Source: Clostridia bacterium
Lineage (GTDB): Bacteria > Bacillota > Clostridia > Christensenellales > Aristaeellaceae
Length of the DNA: 64,000 nucleotides
Direction of reading: 5' to 3'
Assembly: GCA_017410455.1 (NCBI GenBank)
Contig: JAFQQT010000091.1
Location: forward strand, 1-64,000
Positions 24,932 through 31,860 of the stretch are shown in pieces. The notes under the pieces are model-generated. The model saw only the letters and a program-made list of their open reading frames with translations. It did no database searches and was not told where the DNA came from. The first letter of the stretch is position 1, and the number at the start of each line of letters is the position of its first letter. The translations under genes and the position numbers were made by a program.

Positions 24932-25900
24932 TCACCCCTTGAGGGCGCCGACCATCACGCCCTTGACGAAGTACTTCTGCAGGAAGGGATAGACGCACAT
25001 GATGGGGATGGTGGAAACCACGATGACGGCCATCTTGACCGACTGCTCCGGCGGCTGGACGAACTCGGGGTCCATGTTGGCCATGTCGCCGGCGGAAGCG
25101 TTGGACAGGATGATGATCTCGCGCAGCAGCACCTGCAGGGGCCACTTCTCGCGGGCGCCGGACATGTAGATCATCGCGCCGAAGTAGGCGTTCCAGTGGC
25201 CGACGGCGTAGAACAGGCCGAAGGTGGCCAGCACCGGCAGGGACAGGGGCAGCACGATCTTCCACAGGATGCCGATGTCCGTGCAGCCGTCCATGGAGGC
25301 GGATTCCTCCAGCTCCTGGGGGATGCCCTGGAAGAAATTTTTCACGATCATCATGTTATACGCGCTGATGGCGCCGGGCAGCAGCACCGACCAGAAGGTG
25401 TCCTTCATGTTCAGCATGTTTGCCACGACGATGTAGCTGGGGATCATGCCGCCGCCGAAGAACATGGAGAAGATGACCATGTTCAGCACGAAGTTGCGGC
25501 CGCGCAGGCGGGGCTTGGAGATGGCATAGGCCATCGTGACGGTGAAGAACAGGTTGATCATCGTGCCGGCAACGGTGATGAACACGGAGTTGCCGAAGCC
25601 GTTGAGGAGCTTGTTGGTGGAGAAGATGTACTCGTAGGCGCCCAGGGTGGGATTGTGGGGGATGATCAGCAGCGGGCGCTGCGCCAGCTCCCACTCGGTG
25701 GCGAAGGACGCGCCGATGATGTAGATGAAGGGGGCGATGGTGGTCAGGGCGACCAGGGTGAGGAAGATGTAGTTGAACACGTCGAAGATCATGCCGCCGA
25801 CGGTGTTGCCGTTGCCCACAGCGCCGGTGGAACCGACCATCTTCTTCGCTTTCTTCTTCTTTTCGGGCAGTTCGGAGGACTTATCCAGAATCTCGCTCAT
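24932..25900 (-). CDS. Carbohydrate ABC transporter permease, LplC/YtcP type (second importer)
   Basis: 322 residues. A charged Lys-rich N-terminus (KKKKAKK) is followed by six helices, the docking loop LEESASMDGCTDIGILWKIVLP (about 200-220) and the family C-terminus QKYFVKGVMVGALKG. It forms the channel with the permease encoded just upstream, separated by 18 bases. ATG at 25900 with GGAGG upstream. The C-terminus is very close to that of the first importer's LplC. Confidence 0.93.
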   Translation of the reverse strand: MSEILDKSSELPEKKKKAKKMVGSTGAVGNGNTVGGMIFDVFNYIFLTLVALTTIAPFIYIIGASFATEWELAQRPLLIIPHNPTLGAYEYIFSTNKLLNGFGNSVFITVAGTMINLFFTVTMAYAISKPRLRGRNFVLNMVIFSMFFGGGMIPSYIVVANMLNMKDTFWSVLLPGAISAYNMMIVKNFFQGIPQELEESASMDGCTDIGILWKIVLPLSLPVLATFGLFYAVGHWNAYFGAMIYMSGAREKWPLQVLLREIIILSNASAGDMANMDPEFVQPPEQSVKMAVIVVSTIPIMCVYPFLQKYFVKGVMVGALKG

Positions 25901-25918
25901 GATGCTATCCTCCTTCCC

Positions 25919-26878
25919 TTAATACAGTCCGGACTCGCCCAGCATGTGAGCGATCTTGTTGGAGCTGACGACCAGGATGATGCTCACGATGGACTTCATC
26001 AGGCCGATGGCGGACGCGTAGGAGAACTGGCCCTGCTGCAGGCCCTGCTGGTAGACGAACACGTCCAGCGTCTGGGAGGCGCTGCGGTTCAGGGAGTTCG
26101 CCATCAGGATCAGGTGGTCATGGCCGGTATCCAGCATGGAGCCCATGCGCAGGATCAGCATCAGCACGATCGTGGAGCGGATGGCCGGCAGGGTGATGTG
26201 CCACAGGCGGCGGAAACGGCCCGCGCCGTCGACCATCGCGGCCTCATACAGCTGGGTATCCACGTTGGTCAGCGCGGCCAGGAAGATGATGGTGCCCCAG
26301 CCGGTCTCCTTCCAGATGGACTGGATGACGATCATCCAGCGGAAGGTGTCGGGGGAGTTCATCAGGTTGACCGGCTCGCCCAGCAGCTCCTTGGTGAGGT
26401 TGAAGAAGAGGCTGTTGGTGCCAAAGAGCAGCGTCGTGATGGAAACCACGATCACGATGGAGATGAAGTGCGGCACATACAGGAAGGTCTGCAGGAGCTT
26501 CTTGTAGCGCAGGCTGCGCATCTCGTTGAGCAGCAGCGCCAGGATGATGGGCGCGGGGAAGTAGAAGATCAGGTTCATGAACGAGAGGATCAGCGTGTTG
26601 GTCAGATACCTCGTCCAGGACGGGAACTTAAAGAAGTATTCGAACCACTTCACGCCCACCCATTCGCTGCCGAAGATGCCCGAATAGGGGACGTAGTTCT
26701 CAAAGGAAATGACAATGCCCCACATGGGCAGGTACTTGAAGATGATGAAGTAGACGAAGCCGGGCAGCAGCAGCAGGTACAGCCAGCGGTCGCGGATGAC
26801 GTCCGCGCCCAGACGGCGCCAGTATTCGACGCCCGTTCCGTGCGGCGATTTGGCGGGGACTGATTTGGTGCTCATCAT
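25919..26878 (-). CDS. Carbohydrate ABC transporter permease, LplB/YteP type (second importer)
   Basis: 319 residues, six helices, beginning WLYLLLLPGFVYFIIFKYLPMWG, with the docking loop YEAAMVDGAGRFRRLWHITLP. AAGGAG is six bases before ATG-ATG; the first is used here. First gene of the leftward second importer operon, read from a good promoter at 26956-26984. As in the first importer there is no ATPase gene. Confidence 0.94.
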   Translation of the reverse strand: MMSTKSVPAKSPHGTGVEYWRRLGADVIRDRWLYLLLLPGFVYFIIFKYLPMWGIVISFENYVPYSGIFGSEWVGVKWFEYFFKFPSWTRYLTNTLILSFMNLIFYFPAPIILALLLNEMRSLRYKKLLQTFLYVPHFISIVIVVSITTLLFGTNSLFFNLTKELLGEPVNLMNSPDTFRWMIVIQSIWKETGWGTIIFLAALTNVDTQLYEAAMVDGAGRFRRLWHITLPAIRSTIVLMLILRMGSMLDTGHDHLILMANSLNRSASQTLDVFVYQQGLQQGQFSYASAIGLMKSIVSIILVVSSNKIAHMLGESGLY

Positions 26879-26955
26879 TATCAGCTCCTTGCAGATCAGA
26901 AATGGGGCAATGAAAGAGGATTCTGCTGTATACGAAGGTCTTGCGATTTATGAAT

Positions 26956-26984
26956 ATTATACAACGGCGGCGTTGATTGCACAA
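26956..26984 (-). promoter_or_regulatory. Promoter of the second importer operon
   Basis: Minus strand TTGTGC (26979-26984), 17-bp spacer, TATAAT (26956-26961). The upstream 100 bases, up to the deacetylase stop, contain four loose copies of ATTGCACA or a close form (around 26974, 27026, 27048 and 27070), which may be regulator sites. No gene is seen in 26879-27084. Confidence 0.7.
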
Positions 26985-27084
26985 TAGATTCTTCGCGAAA
27001 AGGTTGGATATGGGAAGTAATCAACCAGATTTGCACAGAAATCACCCATTGCGCATGAAATACGGGACAGATTGCACAGCTGCG

Positions 27085-27909
27085 TCAGAACAGGCGCACC
27101 ATCTGCCCGGCGGGGATTTCGTGGATTTTCCGGCCCTGACCGGGCAGCTCCACCTGGATCCACACGCTCTGCGCGTTGGGGTTGTACACCCTGTCGCCGG
27201 CGGCGGTGTACTGCAGGCGGGCGGCGTCGTCCATGTAATCGACGATCTCGATGTTGGTGGCGTACCAGATGTCTTCCCGGCCGCCGATGAACTGGCAGAA
27301 CTCCTCCATCACATGCCAGTTGTCCCGGTCGGTGAACTCGTAGCTGTGGCCCCAGACGTACATCATGTACAGGTACTGGGTCTTGAACAGGTCGGCGAAG
27401 GCGCGGGCCTTGTCCATCAGCTGGCCATTGTGGTGGCAGGTGCCCTTCCACTCCAGGAAGTTCTCCGGCATGCCGAAGGAGCCGCTGGTGGGCACCACGC
27501 GGGCGTGGCGGATGCCCAGGGAGGGCAGCATGGAAATGATATCGCGGGAATAGGAGCCGTTGGGATAGGCCAGGCCGCGCACGGGCTTGCCGATGAGGTT
27601 CTCGAGGCCCTCGCGGTCGGACAGGATCTGCCGGGCCACCTGCTCCAGCGGGCAGCGGGCGATGGTGGGGTGGGTGTAGGTGTGGCAGGCGACCTCGTGG
27701 CCCTCGTAGAGCGTGCGGTACTCGGAGAGCGGCACGCGCTTGGGATCCCAGTCGATGCCGGCGTTGAGGTTGAAGGTACCCCTGATGCCGTGCCGGTTGA
27801 AAAGGTCCACCAGGCGGCGGTCCTCCTCGCGGCCATCGTCGTAGCTCATGGTGAGCACCTTGTGCCTGCCGCCGGGGAAGCAGGTGTAGATCACGGGCAG
27901 ACGCAGCAT
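27085..27909 (-). CDS. Polysaccharide deacetylase (NodB fold, CE4-like)
   Basis: 274 residues. The NodB motifs are visible: MSYDDGREEDRRLVDLF with the metal and base Asp pair, HTYTHPTI (the HxxxH metal site), and later GLAYPNGSYS and HARVVPTSGSF. It should remove acetyl (or another acyl) groups from a sugar. There is no signal peptide, so it acts on imported oligosaccharides rather than the cell wall. The start at 27909 follows the PL11 stop by one base and has AAGGAGG inside the end of that gene, so translation is coupled to the lyase. The coupling makes an acetylated RG-I fragment the likely substrate. Confidence 0.85.
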   Translation of the reverse strand: MLRLPVIYTCFPGGRHKVLTMSYDDGREEDRRLVDLFNRHGIRGTFNLNAGIDWDPKRVPLSEYRTLYEGHEVACHTYTHPTIARCPLEQVARQILSDREGLENLIGKPVRGLAYPNGSYSRDIISMLPSLGIRHARVVPTSGSFGMPENFLEWKGTCHHNGQLMDKARAFADLFKTQYLYMMYVWGHSYEFTDRDNWHVMEEFCQFIGGREDIWYATNIEIVDYMDDAARLQYTAAGDRVYNPNAQSVWIQVELPGQGRKIHEIPAGQMVRLF

Positions 27910-27910
27910 A

Positions 27911-30343
27911 TCATTCGTCCTCCTTGTCGTCGCGGGTGGGCAGCCAGGGGTACACGAGCCGGAAGTCCATGTCCGGCGCGTAGTAGTACGAGGGGTACAC
28001 GGGCTGGTTGTAGCAGTTGTTCTGCCAGGCCACGCCGCAGCGGTACTGGGGATCATGCAGGAGCGTGGGCAGCCTGTGGCAGGTCAGGTCGGTGGAAACG
28101 TAGATGCGGATGGTGCTGTTGTCCGCCGTGCGAAGGAGCAGGTTCTCGCGGAAGTCGCCCAGCACGTCGGCGATCAGGCAGGGGTTGCCCTTGGTGCCGT
28201 TGTTGGTCAGCGTGTTTTCCGGCTCCAGCACCACGCCCCGGGTCAGGTCGCACACGCGGCCGGTCTTGCCGCCGCCCAGATAATCAGCGGTGTCGGTGTG
28301 CTGGGTGGTCAGGTCGCCCAGCCAGGCGATCTTGGCGTTGGTGGAGGGGCAGGGGGAATCGATGCGGTTGCCCCTGCAGTCGAACATGCCCCTGGCCCAC
28401 ACCTGAAGTCCGCGCATGCCGGGGATGACGTGGCCGATCATGCAGCGCCCCAGGTCGCCCTCGTGGTATTCGCCGAAGCGGACGAGGCCGGTCTCCGCGT
28501 CGCGCAGGGCGAAGCCGTAGGGGGCGTGGCGGCCCTCCTCGAAGACGTTGAAGATCTCCAGGCCCGGGACGTCCGGGTCGATGTCCGCCACGTGCATGGA
28601 GTCGCCGTGGCCGAGCTTGGCGATACGGCCGTCGGGAAGCTTGTCTGTGGAGGAGTACAGGAGCGTGCCGTCGTGGTCGATGCAGGCCGCGCCGTAGATG
28701 ATCTCCATGCAGCCGTCGCCGTCCACGTCCGCGCAGGAGAGGCTGTGGTTGCCCTGGCGCGCGAGCCTGCCGTAAACGGGGTCGGTGCCGTCCTGGGCGT
28801 CGCCGGGGGTGATGGCGAAGGGGTTCTGCATGGGCAGGAAGCCGGAGTCCACCGACCAGCGCAGCTGATGGTGACCGCCCACCAGGTCATAGGCGGCGAT
28901 GCAGGTGCGGGTGTAGTATCCGCGGCAGATGATGACCGAGGGGTGCACGCCGTCCAGGTAGGCCACGCCGGACAGGAAGCGATCCACGCGGTTGCAGGGT
29001 TCGATCCGGTTCCAGGCGTAATCGCCCCACATCAGGCCGTCATCCACGCGGGGGAAGGGGAAGTCGATCGTCTCGATTTCGCTGCCGTCCCCGGCGAACA
29101 TGGTCAGGTACTCCGGCCCCTCGTAGATGAAGCCCTCGAAGGCCGTCAGCACATTGCGGGGGCTGCGGGCGGGGGCGTAGACGTGGATGAAGTGGTCGGT
29201 GAGGGCCTCGGCGTCCGCCTGCGAGAGGGGGTAGGCGTACTGCTTCTCAATGCCGAAGCACTCCTCCAGCGTGGCGGGCCACTGGCCTCGCACCACCTCC
29301 GGGTGCTCGTGCCAGCTAAGGAACAACTCCGTCACATGGCGGCGGTAGTCCTCCGCCGAGCAGACGTAGTTGTCCGCATGGGTCACGCCGGCGGCGATAT
29401 CGCGCTGCGGCAGGGTGACGAAGAACTCCTCCAGCACTGTGCCGTCGGAATTGTAGCGGGTCATCTTCGTGCCGGGGGCGGTCTTGACGGACATCTCCGC
29501 CCGCCCATCGCCGTCAAAGTCGTAGACCATGAACTGCGTGTAGTGCGCGCCGGCGCGGATGTTGGGGCCCATGTCCAGCCGCCAGAGGAGCGTGCCGTCC
29601 AGCTGGTAGCAGTCGATCAGGCAGCGGCCGGTGTAGCCCTTGATGGACACGTCCTGGCTGTTGGTGGGGTCCCACTTGACGATGTACTCAAGCTCGCCAT
29701 CGCCGTTGACGTCGCCCACGGACATGTCGTTGGGCGTGTATTCGAAGGCCTGTCCGGCGGGGGTGACGCCGCCCTCGGGCCTGCGCAGGGGCAGGTCCAG
29801 GTAGCCCTTCTCCCACACACCAACGGGCGGACAGGCCTCGCCGCCCACAGGGGCGACAGCGTATGTGGACTGTGCCGTGCCCTCCGGGTCGAGGTGGTTG
29901 GTGCTGTCCGTCACGCGGGCGATCACCTGCCCGTCGCGGAGCACCACGAAGTCCTCCGCCAGCATGCGCGTGGGCGTGGCGCCGTGCACCTCATGGCGCA
30001 GTAGCCGCCAGGACAGGAACACGCCCTGCGCCGTCAGCACCGCCACCAGGCCGCGCCCCAGTCGCTCCAGCTGCGGTTCGGGCGTGACGCATGCCTCCGA
30101 TACGGCCATCTGCGAAACGGCCAGCACGCCGCCCTGCGCGTCCAGCGCCTCGACGAAGAAGCGGTAGGGCCGGTCGGGCAGGCGGGGGAAGATGAGGGTC
30201 GGCTCCATCACCGGCGGCAGGGGCTTGAAATGCTCCCGGGCGGTCTCCCGGTCGGCCCACAGCACGCGATAGGCGGCCGCGCCGGGCTGCGCGTCCCAGT
30301 CCAGGTGGAGGGCGCGGTTATCAAAAGTGATCCGGATGTTCAT
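27911..30343 (-). CDS. Rhamnogalacturonan lyase, PL11 (YesX-like)
   Basis: Cleaves the rhamnose-galacturonate bond of RG-I by beta-elimination, leaving an unsaturated galacturonate. 810 residues: an N-terminal Fn3-like part (1-90), then an eight-bladed propeller with calcium-binding repeats (GDVNGDGELEYIVKWDPTNS, YDFDGDGRAEMSVKTAPG, CADVDGDGCMEIIYG) and the PL11 block NIRAGAHYTQFMVYDF. The start at 30343 has GAAAGAGG upstream; the ATG ten codons earlier overlaps the -10 region. No signal peptide is present, so this is an intracellular, probably exo-acting lyase like YesX rather than the secreted YesW. Its products would feed the two GH105 enzymes. Confidence 0.95.
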   Translation of the reverse strand: MNIRITFDNRALHLDWDAQPGAAAYRVLWADRETAREHFKPLPPVMEPTLIFPRLPDRPYRFFVEALDAQGGVLAVSQMAVSEACVTPEPQLERLGRGLVAVLTAQGVFLSWRLLRHEVHGATPTRMLAEDFVVLRDGQVIARVTDSTNHLDPEGTAQSTYAVAPVGGEACPPVGVWEKGYLDLPLRRPEGGVTPAGQAFEYTPNDMSVGDVNGDGELEYIVKWDPTNSQDVSIKGYTGRCLIDCYQLDGTLLWRLDMGPNIRAGAHYTQFMVYDFDGDGRAEMSVKTAPGTKMTRYNSDGTVLEEFFVTLPQRDIAAGVTHADNYVCSAEDYRRHVTELFLSWHEHPEVVRGQWPATLEECFGIEKQYAYPLSQADAEALTDHFIHVYAPARSPRNVLTAFEGFIYEGPEYLTMFAGDGSEIETIDFPFPRVDDGLMWGDYAWNRIEPCNRVDRFLSGVAYLDGVHPSVIICRGYYTRTCIAAYDLVGGHHQLRWSVDSGFLPMQNPFAITPGDAQDGTDPVYGRLARQGNHSLSCADVDGDGCMEIIYGAACIDHDGTLLYSSTDKLPDGRIAKLGHGDSMHVADIDPDVPGLEIFNVFEEGRHAPYGFALRDAETGLVRFGEYHEGDLGRCMIGHVIPGMRGLQVWARGMFDCRGNRIDSPCPSTNAKIAWLGDLTTQHTDTADYLGGGKTGRVCDLTRGVVLEPENTLTNNGTKGNPCLIADVLGDFRENLLLRTADNSTIRIYVSTDLTCHRLPTLLHDPQYRCGVAWQNNCYNQPVYPSYYYAPDMDFRLVYPWLPTRDDKEDE

Positions 30344-30371
30344 CGCAGGCCTCTTTCTGTGCAGTTCCTTC

Positions 30372-30377
30372 ATTATA
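30372..30377 (-). promoter_or_regulatory. -10 of the PL11-deacetylase operon
   Basis: TTTATAATG on the minus strand, 29 bases before the start codon; weak -35 (TTCCGG at 17 bases). Confidence 0.5.
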
Positions 30378-30510
30378 AAATGGTTGATCTGTGGCCGGAA
30401 TGCACATGTGCGTTTGCTGGATATATTCGCCGCGCCCGGCTGTATCCCTGCAAGATGAAAGAAAGATGGCGGATGATGGTCGGAAATGGGAGGTTATGCC
30501 AGTCTGCCTG

Positions 30511-30519
30511 TGCTATAAT
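30511..30519 (+). promoter_or_regulatory. -10 of the methyltransferase gene
   Basis: TGTGC-TATAAT, extended -10, 21 bases before the start codon. It closes the 197-base divergent gap with the PL11 gene. Confidence 0.6.
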
Positions 30520-30540
30520 GGTCGGGAGGAGGCGAGGCAC

Positions 30541-31299
30541 ATGTCCATGGCGGATCAGCAGGTGGTGGCGGGCCAGTACGCCACGGCGGCGCGGCTGAAT
30601 ACGCGCATCAGCATCCATGAGAAGTACAGCCGCAACCAGCAGCCCTTTGGCGCGTGGGTGACGGCCCACTACGCGCTGCAGCCCGGGGAGCAGGTGCTGG
30701 AGCTGGGCTGCGGCACGGGCAGCATGTGGCGCGGCGTGGCGCTGCCTGCAGGCTGCCATGTGACGCTGACAGACCATTCCGCCGGGATGCTCGATACAGC
30801 CCGGGAGAATACGCCCCACCTTGCGGCGGACTACGCCGTGGTGGATGCGCAGGCCATCCCGTATGCGGACGCGACCTTCGACGTGGTCATTGCCAACATG
30901 ATGCTCTACCACGTCCCGGACATCGCAAGGGCACTGCGCGAGATCCGCCGGGTGCTGAAGCCGGGTGGGCGGCTCATCGCCGCGACCTTCGGGGAGCATG
31001 GCGTGGTGCAGGCTGTGGCGGTGATGCTGGGCATGGCCTTCGACGCCAACATGCGCTTCACGCTGCAGAATGGCGGCGCGCAGCTGGCGGAGGTCTTCGG
31101 CGACGTGCAGCGGGAGGTGCGCGAGGACGCCCTGGACGTCACCGACGTGGACGACCTGATCGCCTACCTGCGCAGCATGCAGCAGATGACCGCCCTTGCG
31201 GACGTCCCGGATGAGCGCCTGCGGGCCTGCTTTGCTTCCCACATGCGCGACGGCGTGCTGTCACTGCCCAAGGAGTACGGGCTCTTCCTGTGCAGATGA
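30541..31299 (+). CDS. Class I SAM-dependent methyltransferase
   Basis: 252 residues. SAM-binding motif I is VLELGCGTGSMW (about 51-62), followed by VTLTDHSAGMLDTAR, the Asp in AVVDAQAIPYADATFDVVIANMMLYHV, and RVLKPGGRLI. This is the UbiE/Methyltransf_11 type. The substrate cannot be told. The start at 30541 has GGAGGAGG about 8 bases upstream and lies 21 bases after the -10; the longer frame begins before the promoter. It is a single gene between the RG-I island and rpmB. Confidence 0.88.
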   Translation: MSMADQQVVAGQYATAARLNTRISIHEKYSRNQQPFGAWVTAHYALQPGEQVLELGCGTGSMWRGVALPAGCHVTLTDHSAGMLDTARENTPHLAADYAVVDAQAIPYADATFDVVIANMMLYHVPDIARALREIRRVLKPGGRLIAATFGEHGVVQAVAVMLGMAFDANMRFTLQNGGAQLAEVFGDVQREVREDALDVTDVDDLIAYLRSMQQMTALADVPDERLRACFASHMRDGVLSLPKEYGLFLCR

Positions 31300-31351
31300 A
31301 GGAAATTCTGCATTATTTGCGCGAAATCCGCTGAAAAAGTGAAAAACCCCC

Positions 31352-31380
31352 TTGCATTTCCCCCGGATGTGTGCTACAAT
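31352..31380 (+). promoter_or_regulatory. rpmB promoter
   Basis: TTGCAT (31352-31357), 17-bp spacer, TGTGC-TACAAT (31375-31380). Confidence 0.7.
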
Positions 31381-31426
31381 GTCAAGGCTTTGATGTGTGC
31401 ATACTCCAACAAGGAGGTGGATTTCC

Positions 31427-31639
31427 ATGGGTAAGTTCTGCGAGATTTGCGCGAAGGGCACGCTGAGCGGCCACGCTGTCAGCCATTCCAACCGTAAGAC
31501 CAACCGCATCTGGGCTCCCAATGTTCAGAATGTCCGCGTTGTGGTCAACGGCACGGCCAAGCGTATGAACGTCTGCACCCGCTGCCTGCGCAGCGGCAAC
31601 GTGATGCGCGCGCTCCCCAAGACCCGTCAGGAAGCGTAA
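31427..31639 (+). CDS. rpmB: 50S ribosomal protein L28
   Basis: Component of the large ribosomal subunit. 70 residues from MGKFCEICAKGTLSGH, with AAGGAGG before the ATG at 31427. It keeps the zinc-ribbon form with CEIC and CTRC pairs, so the cell has at least one zinc-containing L28. HSNRKTNRIWAPNVQNVRV is typical. Single-gene unit with its own promoter and terminator. Confidence 0.97.
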   Translation: MGKFCEICAKGTLSGHAVSHSNRKTNRIWAPNVQNVRVVVNGTAKRMNVCTRCLRSGNVMRALPKTRQEA

Positions 31640-31683
31640 TCCCCGGATTGCGTCACTCACCTGAAGAGTTTGCATAACAGGAT

Positions 31684-31721
31684 CTCCCGGCTGCTGTGCG
31701 AGGCGGCCGGGAGGTTTTTTT
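31684..31721 (+). terminator. rpmB terminator
   Basis: An 8-bp stem CTCCCGGC/GCCGGGAG followed by GTTTTTTT, 45 bases after the stop. Confidence 0.88.
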
Positions 31722-31724
31722 GTA

Positions 31725-31742
31725 AATTCGGAATTCGGAATT
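31725..31742. repeat. AATTCGG short tandem repeat
   Basis: AATTCGG-AATTCGG-AATT directly after the rpmB terminator. Related pieces lie at 48345-48372 and 49817-49828, each just after a gene end. Confidence 0.6.
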
Positions 31743-31756
31743 GTGGAGTGTTCGCC

Positions 31757-31785
31757 TTTACAAGGGAACATGTATGCGGTATAAT
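31757..31785 (+). promoter_or_regulatory. mrfA promoter
   Basis: TTTACA (31757-31762), 17-bp spacer, TATAAT (31780-31785). It gives a leader of about 70 bases. Confidence 0.75.
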
Positions 31786-31860
31786 GGGGGTAATGCGGTG
31801 GGGAGGGGTTTGCTCTTCCCGCGCTTCCTTTGGTAATAACTTTAGAAAGGCGGTTGCGCC

